Assembly: GCF_002812085.1 (NCBI RefSeq)
Contig: NZ_NPDM01000001.1
Location: 558,001 to 622,000 of the forward strand
From: Leptospira levettii
GTDB lineage: Bacteria > Spirochaetota > Leptospiria > Leptospirales > Leptospiraceae
Direction: 5' to 3'
DNA: 64,000 bases
Part shown: positions 1-8,824 of the stretch, piece by piece
How positions within the stretch are numbered: position 1 is the stretch's first letter
How the letters are laid out: every line of letters begins with the position of its first letter
Translations under genes and position numbers: made by a program
Notes under the pieces: generated by a model
What the model saw: the letters and a program-made list of their open reading frames with translations, nothing else
The model's database searches: none
What the model was told of the DNA's origin: nothing

Positions 1-525
1 CGCCAAATTGTGTTAGGTGCCGCATCCTATTTACTTGGTATGGATTGTTACCAATTACGAGGTGTGAGTGTTGCCCCTACTCCTAAAAAAGCAGTTTGTG
101 CGATACGGGCCGCTTGGTATTTTTCTGACTTACATGATGAATTTCCAAATTTAGGGTATGACAAAATCAGAGACTTACTCTACCAAAAAGCTGCTGTGAT
201 TTATGGTTACACATTAGAACTCATGCAGAATGGAAATGAACCTGTTGACCAAGCGGCAGGTATGCTTGGACCTGATACAGATAACAACTGGGGATTTGAC
301 GGTGTTATTTATCTAAATGCTTTCCTTACAAAAAAATTCAAGGACCAAATGGCTCCCAAACCAGAAGACCAGGTTTTACTTCTATCCCGTGCTAAAAGAA
401 CACTTGCTAGGTTGTACGGTTCAGGAAAAGCAAGTAAAGGAAAACCAGGCCCAATTGTCGAAATGACACGCGAATTGTACGACGAATACAATGCGATTCT
501 AGAAGAAATGGGAGGCGAGAAGTAA
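1..525 (+). CDS. C-terminal part of an unidentified conserved protein (5' truncated by window edge)
   Basis: The frame is open from base 1, reading R-Q-I-V-L-G-A-A-S-Y-L, so the apparent GTG start at 10 is internal and the true start lies outside the window. About 174 residues are visible. They are mostly helical and soluble, with no signal peptide or membrane segment in this part. The layout (a helical repeat-like core with AIRAAWYFSDL and KAAVIYGYTLELM) is faintly like the C-terminal half of DUF2225 proteins, but I cannot confirm this. It ends four bases before truA, so the two are probably co-transcribed. Function unknown. Confidence 0.6.
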   Translation, partial: RQIVLGAASYLLGMDCYQLRGVSVAPTPKKAVCAIRAAWYFSDLHDEFPNLGYDKIRDLLYQKAAVIYGYTLELMQNGNEPVDQAAGMLGPDTDNNWGFDGVIYLNAFLTKKFKDQMAPKPEDQVLLLSRAKRTLARLYGSGKASKGKPGPIVEMTRELYDEYNAILEEMGGEK

Positions 526-529
526 GGGT

Positions 530-1324
530 TTGCCCAATTACGCACTTCTTGTCGAATATGATGGCACCTATTTTTATGGGTGGCAAAAACAAAAAGACCT
601 ACCTACCGTCCAGTTTTCGATCGAATCTGCACTTGAGATCATCTTAAGAAGGAATCCCGCTTCACGTCTGTCAGTTGCTGGAAGAACAGATACTGGTGTA
701 CACGCGCTTGGTATGGTTTGTAATTTTAAAACAGAATTTCCAATTCCCAATTTTCACAAATTATTAGTTTCACTCAATGCTTTAACTCCAAAAGCTGTTT
801 CGATTAAAAATGTTGTCGAAGTACCACCCGAATTCCATGCAAGGTTCAGTTGTACGGGCCGAGAGTATATATATAAATTATACTATAGTAAATATGAAAG
901 TAGTTTCATAGAAGGCCGTGCGTATTGGGTGAAACACCATATTGATTGGGATTTGGTCCAAAAACAATTAGATGTCTTAGTAGGCGAAAAAGATTTCCGA
1001 TCCCTGGCAAAAGCAAAATCGATGTCCGGGAAACGATCCATCCGGGAGATTTTGGCCATCAATTTGGAACAATTGACTCCCGATTGGTACCAAATCCGGA
1101 TCCGGGCCAACGGATTTATGCACAATATGGTGCGAATTACGGTTGGAACTTTACTGGACATCGGAAAGGGACGTTGGGAATCTAGATCCATAGACTCCAT
1201 ATTGGAAGAAAAGAACCGTTCGCGAGCAGGGATGACTCTCCCGCCGGATGGACTCTATTTTGTCCGTGCGTATTACGAAGATCATCCGGAAATTCATGAA
1301 TTGTACAAAATCTCTCTTCCTTAG
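530..1324 (+). CDS. truA: tRNA pseudouridine(38-40) synthase TruA
   Basis: This enzyme isomerises uridines 38-40 in the tRNA anticodon arm. The 264-residue length fits the TruA family. The catalytic motif is GRTDTGVHALG with the nucleophilic Asp at about residue 54. The N-terminal YDGTYFYGWQKQ block and the later RIRANGFMHNMVR block are also typical. The start is TTG at 530, with the purine-rich GGAGGCGAG inside the end of the previous gene serving as ribosome site. The 3' end overlaps the signal-peptide region of the next gene in another frame, so these genes look translationally linked. Family assignment is secure. Confidence 0.95.
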   Translation: MPNYALLVEYDGTYFYGWQKQKDLPTVQFSIESALEIILRRNPASRLSVAGRTDTGVHALGMVCNFKTEFPIPNFHKLLVSLNALTPKAVSIKNVVEVPPEFHARFSCTGREYIYKLYYSKYESSFIEGRAYWVKHHIDWDLVQKQLDVLVGEKDFRSLAKAKSMSGKRSIREILAINLEQLTPDWYQIRIRANGFMHNMVRITVGTLLDIGKGRWESRSIDSILEEKNRSRAGMTLPPDGLYFVRAYYEDHPEIHELYKISLP

Positions 1325-1934
1325 TATCCTTTTATCACTCACTCTTTTTTCTGGACTGCTCTCCGCTCAAACCCTAGAAGAGTACAACAAACGCCGGTAT
1401 GAGATCGGTGGTTGGGTGGGAGCGGCAAACCCAATGCCTGGAACACCAACTGTCCGTGTCCTTGAAACGACACTTGGTGGTGGATTTTATGCAAGAATGC
1501 CATGGCCATGGATCTTTTACACCGAAGTGGGTGGTTCTTATGCGGTATTTTTATCCCGCTCGGAAAGAGCACTTACAGCAATGCCTTTATATGCTGCCCT
1601 TGCCTATAAAATCCCACTTGAACTTCCCATTCAATTTTTTCTAAAAGGTGGTGGTGGTTCGTCTTACGTTGTGGCACGTCCTGCCGATACGGCTCGTTGG
1701 AACCCAACCGCCTTTGCTGGGTTAGAAGCTAGTTTTATTGCTGGTCGTAGAATTCGAATTGGGGTACGATTGGATTATTATAAGATTTTTGAAACCCAAA
1801 TGGACATTCCCAACCAATACCGTTATCCTTTAGCAAGCCCATATGATGATCCACGTTTACAAAATCCTTCGAATTATACCCTACAAAACGTTGATTTTTT
1901 CTATTTTGGTCTAACAGTAGGAGTATTGTTCTAA
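1296..1934 (+). CDS. Small outer-membrane beta-barrel-like protein
   Basis: I chose ATG 1296, not the more upstream ATG at 1248, because it begins directly with a good signal peptide (MNCTKSLFLSILLSLTLF, then a likely cleavage after LLSA-Q). The mature part of about 187 residues alternates hydrophobic and polar residues, is rich in Gly and aromatics, and ends in Phe (TVGVLF). These are hallmarks of a bacterial outer-membrane barrel with perhaps eight strands. The start lies inside truA, overlapping it by 29 bases. No specific family is recognised; porin, adhesin or structural roles are all possible. The next gene starts on the last base of its stop codon. Confidence 0.65.
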   Translation: MNCTKSLFLSILLSLTLFSGLLSAQTLEEYNKRRYEIGGWVGAANPMPGTPTVRVLETTLGGGFYARMPWPWIFYTEVGGSYAVFLSRSERALTAMPLYAALAYKIPLELPIQFFLKGGGGSSYVVARPADTARWNPTAFAGLEASFIAGRRIRIGVRLDYYKIFETQMDIPNQYRYPLASPYDDPRLQNPSNYTLQNVDFFYFGLTVGVLF

Positions 1935-3241
1935 TGAAATCTAAATTCCTACATGCTTGTTTTTTGATTCTTGCAGTATCCATACTAATTGACTGCAAAA
2001 CCAAACTTGATTTAGGTGATGAGACCAAACTTCCTGTTATTTCAACACTCTTCAATAATAGAATGTTACTCCTCCTAAAAGGTACGTATGCCACAGACAA
2101 TCCACTCGATTGGACTGAGTTGAATAACGGAACTGGAGATTTGTATGTTGATTCCCAAGGAGAAGGTCTCGATCCAACGATGACTTTAACCAGTGTTCCC
2201 AAAGCTGGTAATTTACCCATCTTCTTGGACATAGGGGAAGTTAGAATTTCCAGTAAGTACTTAAAAGGTTTAAATGAATTAACACAAATTAGAGATACGG
2301 TAGACTCAAATAAATTTTGGGATTACATTGCCCCCAACCGACAAGTATTTTGTACCATCACTTACTCATTTGATAACAACACTTGTACAGAAAGTAACGG
2401 TATTCTGAAGGCAAATGATTTTTTCAATGGGATTGGTGCCCAATTTCCTTCAAATGATCCTTCATCCGAAACTCTGAGTTGGGAACAAGCATATTCATCT
2501 GGCCAACCTTGGTTAGGAAGAGAATACTATTATGCTGCTATCTATTTTAGATCACTTGTGACTGGTTTTGCATTAGATGCGGGAATTCCAGTGAGAGGAA
2601 GATTCGATAATAGAACAATTGTGAATGGATTAAATATTGTTCCAAGAAATAATTACGTAGCTGGTACAACCACTGCCGAAAAAAGTAATATCGTTCCAAA
2701 ATTATTCCCTGCATTGTTCACTCAATTGCCAACACAATCGGTTCAGTCAGATATGAGGATTCGTGATGGATTTGATCCATATATTTTAGAAGTCAGAGTT
2801 AACTTAAAAGAAAACTTGATGTTACATTCTTACACATCAAGTAGATCAACGACTGTTACATATGTTGGAGTGAGTGATATTTTTTCCGATCACAAAGGTG
2901 AAGGTGATGCTGGTGGAAATATATTAACTAGAGCAAGAGTCATTTACCCAGAAGTTGCTTCTAGTTTAACGATCAGTGGTGGAGGGAATTCTCTTTTACA
3001 TTATTATGGGATTTTCCGTTTCCAAGAAACAGAATACCTCAATGTATTACCTCTTGCTGCAACTCCCGCAAAACAAAATGCAAAGATCAAATACTTAAAT
3101 CCAGGAACCTATAAGGTTGTCTGTTTGGGAGATTTGTCAAAAAGAGACGGATATCCTGATACGGTTGTAAGAGAAACCGCTTTTACGATTCCTGATTATC
3201 CATTCCGACAGACATATGATGTTGCTTTGTCCTGCCCTTAG
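1934..3241 (+). CDS. Putative lipoprotein, function unknown
   Basis: The N-terminus MKSKFLHACFLILAVSILIDC is a type II signal peptide with a loose spirochete lipobox (L-I-D-C), putting the lipidated Cys at about residue 21. The mature protein of about 415 residues is soluble and Ser/Thr/Asn-rich. It has a few Cys residues (in QVFCTITY, NNTCTES, YKVVCLGD and a C-terminal SCP) that could form disulfides. No enzyme motif is visible. Its start overlaps the stop of the barrel gene (TAATG), suggesting coupled translation and possibly a shared envelope role. Lipoprotein status is well supported; function is not. Confidence 0.7.
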   Translation: MKSKFLHACFLILAVSILIDCKTKLDLGDETKLPVISTLFNNRMLLLLKGTYATDNPLDWTELNNGTGDLYVDSQGEGLDPTMTLTSVPKAGNLPIFLDIGEVRISSKYLKGLNELTQIRDTVDSNKFWDYIAPNRQVFCTITYSFDNNTCTESNGILKANDFFNGIGAQFPSNDPSSETLSWEQAYSSGQPWLGREYYYAAIYFRSLVTGFALDAGIPVRGRFDNRTIVNGLNIVPRNNYVAGTTTAEKSNIVPKLFPALFTQLPTQSVQSDMRIRDGFDPYILEVRVNLKENLMLHSYTSSRSTTVTYVGVSDIFSDHKGEGDAGGNILTRARVIYPEVASSLTISGGGNSLLHYYGIFRFQETEYLNVLPLAATPAKQNAKIKYLNPGTYKVVCLGDLSKRDGYPDTVVRETAFTIPDYPFRQTYDVALSCP

Positions 3242-3297
3242 GAAAAAAATAGTTTCTTACTTCAATTTTACTTTTTCTCCCTAGAGTTTTCGAATGA

Positions 3298-3315
3298 ATT
3301 GGTAAAAGTACCAAT
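3298..3315. promoter_or_regulatory. Perfect inverted repeat just upstream of the cyclase start codon
   Basis: ATTGGTA-AAAG-TACCAAT forms a perfect 7-bp inverted repeat with a 4-base spacer, ending three bases before the ATG at 3319. No Shine-Dalgarno motif is visible at that start. The repeat could be an RNA hairpin controlling initiation or a DNA operator. Seen directly; function inferred. Confidence 0.45.
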
Positions 3316-3318
3316 GTC

Positions 3319-5172
3319 ATGAAAACGATTTTGATCAAACTAAGAGACTTTTTCGGGAATGAATCAAATACACCTGGCGAATTCCAATTCCCGATTCGTT
3401 ACAAACTGCTGTTAATCACTTCGATTGTACTTTTGATTTCGATGTCTGGAGTGATTTTTCTTGCTTCTTATTTTTTTCGCAAAGATAGTGAAGTAAGAGT
3501 AAAAGAAAACAATATCAAAATCAATGAAATCCTTTCCTTAAAAGTAAAATCTGACTTACACTCTATCAAACAAGATGTACACATTACAGCTTCAGCTGTA
3601 TTAAGAAGTACACAATCAGCAAATAGCATTGCAAAAGAACTTTTTGAAGAAGATCAAAACTTTGTATTTATTGGTGCATTTGATTCTAGTTTTAATCCAA
3701 AATTTGAAGTCGTAAATGATCAATTTTTAGAAAAGTATGATTATCAAAAGACGGAAGTCAAAAGTATCATCAAAAACATCCAACCTAAACTGAGAAAATC
3801 ATTTAGCGGAACAACTCTTATATGGAACATCAGTCCATTTTTTCGCAATCCCATCTTATGTATTAGTTTTCCTTTATCAGAAACCAAAGACACACATACC
3901 ATTCTCGTTACATTAGTGAAGTTGGATAGTTTATTGGATGCATTTCAAACTTCTGGTCCTGTTGAAACTTTTTTAGTCAGTGAAGATGGAAGTGTTCTTG
4001 CTCACCCTGATGCAAAAGTAGTTCTTTCTGGTATCAATCTAAATGATTTGCCGATTGTAGATCGAATGAAAAAGTCAACGGTAGATAATGGACAATTTCG
4101 TTATGAAAACAAAGATGGAGAGTCTTACCTTGCAGCCTTTAAAAAATTAGGATTTGGTGGGGTTGGTGTAATCTCACAAGTTCGTGAATCAAAAATATTC
4201 GAAGAAGTAAATAATATCCAAAAACGTAACGTATACTTACTCATTGTTTCATTATCTCTCTCTTTTATTGTTGTTTATATCTTTGCAAAATCACTCTCCA
4301 CTCCCATTCTAAAATTGGTAGATGCCTCCGAAGAAATTAGAAATGGCAATTACCATATCACTCTACATGCGACAACTCATGACGAAATTGGAACTCTCAC
4401 AAAATCATTCGTTAGCATGGGTCGTGGATTAGAAGAAAGAGAAAAATTAAAAGATTCATTCGGGCGATTCGTTAACCAAGATATTGCCGAACTTGCCGCC
4501 AAAGGGAAGTTATCGATTGGTGGTAAAAAAAAGTATTGCACCATCTTTTTTTCCGATATCCGCAGTTTTACTGCTATCTCCGAAAAACTACAACCAGAAG
4601 AAGTGGTTGAGTTCTTAAACCAATACATGACAGAAATGGTTAAATGTGTTCAGGAAACGGGTGGCACAGTAGATAAATTTATTGGTGATGCAATCATGGC
4701 AACTTGGGGAGCCCTTCGTGATCACAAGGATCATGCAATTGCTTCTGTCGAAGCAGCTTTACGAATGCGTGACAAATTAATTGAGTTTAATCAAAATAGA
4801 GGTTCCGCGAAAAAACCGATCATTAAAATTGGATGTGGCATTAACACAGGATATGTGATCGCTGGTCAAATCGGAAGTTCCGACAAAATGGAATACACTG
4901 TCATTGGAGATTCAGTGAACCTTGCTTCCAGAGTTGAGTCATTTAACAAAGAAACTCATACCGATATTCTAATTACAGAATCCACCTACCATGAAGTAAA
5001 ATCAGAGTTTAATGTGGTCAGTATGGGAGAAATTGAATTTAAAGGGAAATCCAAAGCCCAAAAAGTGTATGCAGTTTTGGGTAAAAAATCAGATGTGAAT
5101 GCTCCTAAAAATTTGGTTGAGTTACAAAAATTAGTAGGAATTGAAGTCACTTCCAAAAAGGGAAAAAAATGA
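3319..5172 (+). CDS. Membrane-bound class III adenylate/guanylate cyclase with extracytoplasmic sensor and HAMP
   Basis: The predicted reaction is cyclisation of ATP (less likely GTP) to the 3',5'-cyclic nucleotide. Layout: TM1 at about 28-52, a Cache-like sensor domain at about 55-300, TM2 at about 304-324, HAMP at about 325-375, cyclase domain at about 400-580. Metal-binding Asp residues are in FFSDIRSFT (D413) and FIGDAIMATWG (D457). The adenine-type selectivity pair is Lys 453 (VDKFIGD) and Thr 527 (EYTVIGD). The transition-state Asn 534 and Arg 538 lie in SVNLASR. All catalytic residues are present, so it should be active as a homodimer. It overlaps the FecR-domain gene by ATGA, which suggests one signalling unit. 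Confidence 0.92.
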   Translation: MKTILIKLRDFFGNESNTPGEFQFPIRYKLLLITSIVLLISMSGVIFLASYFFRKDSEVRVKENNIKINEILSLKVKSDLHSIKQDVHITASAVLRSTQSANSIAKELFEEDQNFVFIGAFDSSFNPKFEVVNDQFLEKYDYQKTEVKSIIKNIQPKLRKSFSGTTLIWNISPFFRNPILCISFPLSETKDTHTILVTLVKLDSLLDAFQTSGPVETFLVSEDGSVLAHPDAKVVLSGINLNDLPIVDRMKKSTVDNGQFRYENKDGESYLAAFKKLGFGGVGVISQVRESKIFEEVNNIQKRNVYLLIVSLSLSFIVVYIFAKSLSTPILKLVDASEEIRNGNYHITLHATTHDEIGTLTKSFVSMGRGLEEREKLKDSFGRFVNQDIAELAAKGKLSIGGKKKYCTIFFSDIRSFTAISEKLQPEEVVEFLNQYMTEMVKCVQETGGTVDKFIGDAIMATWGALRDHKDHAIASVEAALRMRDKLIEFNQNRGSAKKPIIKIGCGINTGYVIAGQIGSSDKMEYTVIGDSVNLASRVESFNKETHTDILITESTYHEVKSEFNVVSMGEIEFKGKSKAQKVYAVLGKKSDVNAPKNLVELQKLVGIEVTSKKGKK

Positions 5173-7070
5173 ATTTAGACAAACGAGATTCATTTGTTCT
5201 ACTGAGCCTAACAAGTATCGCATTATTTTTTAGCGTATTATTTTACTTAGATCTGAATCGGAAAATTGATATTGGTGATCGTGAAGTTGTAGGTACTATT
5301 TTTTTTAAAAACAATATAGTCCAACGTAAATTTGAAGATGAAGTCATTTGGGAAAAACTGGAAAACAATAGTCCACTCATCAATAAAGATACCATCCGTT
5401 CGGAAGCATTTTCTGATGCCATCATACGTTTAAAAGATGGAACGGAGATCAACATTGATGAAAATTCAATGTTTAACTTAGATTTAACGGGTGAAGACCC
5501 AAACTTAGAATTTTCAGAAGGCTCTTTACAAGTAAAAAAGAATGATTCCAACGCGAATCAAATTAAAATCACTAGTTCAGGTAACGAAATCAATGTCGAT
5601 TCTGGAAATGTCAAAATTGAAAGAGCAAAAGACCAAGAGTTAAGCCTTTTTGTGGAAAAAGGCAAAACGACTGTCAAACAAAACGGTAAAGCCTTAGAAG
5701 TAGAACAAGGCAAAAAAGCAGAATTTAAAAAAAGTGGAATTGAGATCAAAAAAATTCCAGTCGTACTCATCTCACCTCCTTCCCAAAAATTATTTTACGC
5801 AGAACCTGATGAAGTGAATGTATCTTTCACTTGGAAAATGGAATCAGGTTATGATTCGCCGATTTTAGAAATCTCAAGATCTCCCAATTTTAAACTTAGG
5901 TTTTTTTCGGAACCAGTTCCTGACGACAAATCTGTTGTTAGCTTAAAGGAAGGAACATTTTATTGGCGAATCAAAGTCAAAAATCAAAAATCAAACAGTA
6001 TAGAAGCAAGTGAAACAAATAAACTTTTTGTTTCAAAATTAGAATCGTTTGTGGGAGAATCACCGAATCATGGAATGGTAATTCCCTTTGTACAATTATA
6101 TCCTTTGGTAACTGTCTCTTGGACAAAATTGACAACCGCAAATTCTTATCTCTTTTTTCTATCTGATAACAATAGTTTTCAAAATCCAATCAAACGTATG
6201 GAAACTTCTGCGAATCAAATTTCATTCGATGATTTAAAGGAAGGAACATATTATTGGAAGGTAATTGCAAAATCTTCGTTTCCTGATACCAAAGACCGAG
6301 AAACAAAAGTTTATTCCTTCTCCATTAAAAAACAAAACACAATCCCAGCACCCAAATGGCAAAGACCAAATCCAGGTGCTGAAATTAGTTTAGAAGAAAT
6401 TAAATTAAACCAAGCCATCTTAATTTGGGAAGGGAATGCAGAAATTCAATCTTATCATGTTAAAATTGCAAAGGATTCCAAACTTTCGAATGTAGTGATT
6501 GATACCGAAACAAAATCGAATTTTTTAGTTCCCAATTGGAATCAACTTGGGTTGGGGCAATTATTTGTTACCATCACTGGTAAAACAAAGGAAGGAAAGG
6601 AAACAGAACCATCCGCTATCCTTAGTTTTACGATCATAGACAAAAAGAAAAAACAAGAAGTGATTGTAAATAGTGAAGAAAATAAAAATCAATCTTCGCA
6701 AGAAACAAAATTAGAAATTCTTTCACCAAATGGATCTGTTGTCCAAATGAAAGGAAAATCGAGTTTAGATTTCCATTGGAAGTTGAGTGGTATCACTGCT
6801 GACAAATTTGATTTGGTATTGTACCAACATTTCCCTGATAAAAAAATTGCAATTTATAAAACTAGCACAAAAGAACCCCATTACCAACTAAAAGATTTAA
6901 GCGTATTGGATGAAGGGAGTTTTTCATGGGATTTAAGTGTTTATAAAAATGGAAACTTTGTTTTGTCTCGCAAAGGAAATTTCATTTTGGCATTGGACCA
7001 ATTAAAATCACTAAAGCCAACTGATATTGAATTTATCTCTCCGAAAAGACTCTATAAAGAAAAAAAATGA
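5169..7070 (+). CDS. FecR-domain membrane-anchored protein with four tandem Ig/Fn3-like repeats
   Basis: A single N-terminal TM (about 9-28) anchors a large extracytoplasmic part. A FecR-like domain spans about 60-190, with DTIRSEAFSDAIIRLKDGT and a following beta-helical stretch. Four repeats of about 90-100 residues follow (roughly 198-290, 297-387, 395-490, 514-620). Each has an early Trp strand (FTWKM, VSWTKL, LIWEG, FHWKL), and three of the four have a late turn-and-strand such as EGTFYWRI, EGTYYWKV and EGSFSWDL. FecR domains elsewhere relay surface signals to cytoplasmic partners, but no sigma/anti-sigma gene is adjacent here. The ATGA overlaps with the cyclase and the next gene argue for a joint function. 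Lys-rich, AT-rich coding. Confidence 0.8.
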   Translation: MNLDKRDSFVLLSLTSIALFFSVLFYLDLNRKIDIGDREVVGTIFFKNNIVQRKFEDEVIWEKLENNSPLINKDTIRSEAFSDAIIRLKDGTEINIDENSMFNLDLTGEDPNLEFSEGSLQVKKNDSNANQIKITSSGNEINVDSGNVKIERAKDQELSLFVEKGKTTVKQNGKALEVEQGKKAEFKKSGIEIKKIPVVLISPPSQKLFYAEPDEVNVSFTWKMESGYDSPILEISRSPNFKLRFFSEPVPDDKSVVSLKEGTFYWRIKVKNQKSNSIEASETNKLFVSKLESFVGESPNHGMVIPFVQLYPLVTVSWTKLTTANSYLFFLSDNNSFQNPIKRMETSANQISFDDLKEGTYYWKVIAKSSFPDTKDRETKVYSFSIKKQNTIPAPKWQRPNPGAEISLEEIKLNQAILIWEGNAEIQSYHVKIAKDSKLSNVVIDTETKSNFLVPNWNQLGLGQLFVTITGKTKEGKETEPSAILSFTIIDKKKKQEVIVNSEENKNQSSQETKLEILSPNGSVVQMKGKSSLDFHWKLSGITADKFDLVLYQHFPDKKIAIYKTSTKEPHYQLKDLSVLDEGSFSWDLSVYKNGNFVLSRKGNFILALDQLKSLKPTDIEFISPKRLYKEKK

Positions 7071-8176
7071 TTCGATATAACTTCAAAATATTTGTTATAC
7101 TTTTTTTGTTTGTTTCCTCTTTGTTATCACAAGAAGGAACGAAACTCATTGCTTGGAAACCCATCGCCGATGCAAATGGATACCAAATTCAAATTAAAGA
7201 CAAATCAGGAAAGTTGATCCTGGATAAAAAAATCGATACCGCTTATCATTCGATAGAAGAGTTACCTTCTGGAATTTACATGGTACGCACTGCTCCTCTC
7301 AATTTGTTCAAAAAACCTGCTGTTTGGTCAGTATGGAAAGATCTTGAGATCATCATTTCGGAACCTCCTCAAATTGTGAAAGAAGTTGAAAAACCAATCA
7401 TACTTCCAAAAACCGAATCCAAAAAAGAAAAAACAATCTCTCCGATTACAATTGAAGGAGAACATTTCTTAGAAGCCACAAAGGTGGATTTAAGTAAAAA
7501 AGACGACCAACTACCAATAGTTAGTAAAGAAGTTAAGTCATCCGAACGAATTGAATTAAAAGTTGATACAACAGAAGCAAAAACTGGTCCTTATGATTTA
7601 ACTGTCACTAATCCTTACCAAAAACCCAAAGTAGTGAAAAATTTTGTGCAAGTGGAAGTTCCTAAATCGGAAACAAAACAAGAAAACCTTGAAGAAATCA
7701 AAAAGAACGAAAGAGTGAAAACTGTTCCAGAATCTACAATTCAAGTTTCAAATATCCAAACAAACAATGGTAACAATTCAAACACTCAGAAACAAAAAGT
7801 AATTCTTCCAAAGGGAAAACCATTTCGAGATTTTTCGTATGAAGAAATGATGTTGTTTTTAGAATCAGATGTTGCAGTGAATTGTAAAAACACAAAAATA
7901 CCAGCATTCACTTTAAGCGAATGTCACAAAACATACGTTATATTAAATTTTTCAAGTGAAGACAATCAATCTGTTTTTGAATTTTACAAATTAGTTAGCG
8001 AAAACGAAACCAATCGAATCAGCGCCTACCGATACTTTTCAAGTCATTGTAATCCAAAATTCAGACCTGCCATCGAAAGGATGGAACTCCAATGGAAAAA
8101 TAGAACCAATTTGGATCCAGAAGAACGCCAATCACTGGCGGAAGAATTGCCAAAATTTCGTTCTTGTTCGAGATAA
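7067..8176 (+). CDS. Secreted protein with one Ig/Fn3-like repeat, function unknown
   Basis: A cleavable signal peptide (MIRYNFKIFVILFLFVSSLLS) precedes a repeat at about 22-105 (IAWKPIADANGYQIQIKD, later LPSGIYMVR). It has the same pattern as the repeats of the preceding FecR protein. A Lys/Glu-rich middle (about 110-255) contains a possible TIG/IPT-like segment (ITIEGEHFLEATKVDLSKK). The C-terminal domain (about 265-369) has four Cys residues (VNCKN, SECHK, SHCNP and the final SCSR), likely forming disulfides. It overlaps the FecR gene by ATGA. No enzyme motif is seen. It may be a periplasmic partner of the FecR protein; that is inference. Confidence 0.65.
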   Translation: MIRYNFKIFVILFLFVSSLLSQEGTKLIAWKPIADANGYQIQIKDKSGKLILDKKIDTAYHSIEELPSGIYMVRTAPLNLFKKPAVWSVWKDLEIIISEPPQIVKEVEKPIILPKTESKKEKTISPITIEGEHFLEATKVDLSKKDDQLPIVSKEVKSSERIELKVDTTEAKTGPYDLTVTNPYQKPKVVKNFVQVEVPKSETKQENLEEIKKNERVKTVPESTIQVSNIQTNNGNNSNTQKQKVILPKGKPFRDFSYEEMMLFLESDVAVNCKNTKIPAFTLSECHKTYVILNFSSEDNQSVFEFYKLVSENETNRISAYRYFSSHCNPKFRPAIERMELQWKNRTNLDPEERQSLAEELPKFRSCSR

Positions 8177-8218
8177 AATAGATATCTTTTGCTTGTAATG
8201 AATTTATTTTTTAGTCCA

Positions 8219-8824
8219 ATGAAGGTAATGAGATATTCGTTTTATCTACTCCTCGGAATTTGTTTTTTAAGTTTGCAAACTTTACATTCCGAACCTTCAG
8301 TCCTAAGCCAAAATGTGAAGGAAATAACCACTCGCATCCAAGACCTAGCACTCTACCCCACCCTTTCGAAAAAAAGGCTTTATGGTGCGGTTGCAAAAGG
8401 TGGCGCAATTCGATTTGATCTGAAAGCCGGAGAATCTTCCCCTCAATCCATTGGAATCGGTGTAGCAACTGATGGTAAATTGAAAGAATGGGTATTAACA
8501 GTTTATTCTGGAAATGGACAAAATGAAAATTCGACAATCTTACGTAAGGAGAGAATCGAAGGAGAGTCCCAGTGGGTATTTGAATTACTCGCTCCACCGG
8601 ATGAAATCACCATCGAAATCCAAAATGCCAATTCAGAAACACCAGTGGCAGTCGTAGAGATCATTCATGGTTATTATTATGGTTATTCTGTTGATAAGGA
8701 AAATCACAACAAACCACAATCCCAAAATCCTACAAAACCCAACCCAACAGAACCGGAAAAACTCTCTCCGAATGACATTCAGAATCGTACTGAATTTTAC
8801 CGAGCTCCCATCACCAAAGATTGA
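8219..8824 (+). CDS. Small exported protein, function unknown
   Basis: Several in-frame starts exist (TTG 8189, ATG 8198, 8219 and 8228), none with a clear ribosome site. ATG 8219 gives a compact signal peptide (MKVMRYSFYLLLGICFLSL, cleavage near LHS-E). The mature part of about 175 residues looks like a beta-rich domain (AVAKGGAIRFDLKAG, WVLTVYSGNGQNENS) followed by a Pro/Asn-rich tail. It is the last gene of the cyclase/FecR run, 42 bases after the preceding stop. Its final 28 bases overlap the end of the convergent DUF1574 gene. No family recognised. Confidence 0.55.
   Translation: MKVMRYSFYLLLGICFLSLQTLHSEPSVLSQNVKEITTRIQDLALYPTLSKKRLYGAVAKGGAIRFDLKAGESSPQSIGIGVATDGKLKEWVLTVYSGNGQNENSTILRKERIEGESQWVFELLAPPDEITIEIQNANSETPVAVVEIIHGYYYGYSVDKENHNKPQSQNPTKPNPTEPEKLSPNDIQNRTEFYRAPITKD

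Noticed and set aside
309..545. Minus-strand open frame over the end of the first gene
   Set aside because: Short antisense shadow with no start context.
1735..2232. 165-codon minus-strand frame across the barrel and lipoprotein genes
   Set aside because: It is antisense to two supported exported proteins and shows no domain or start signal.
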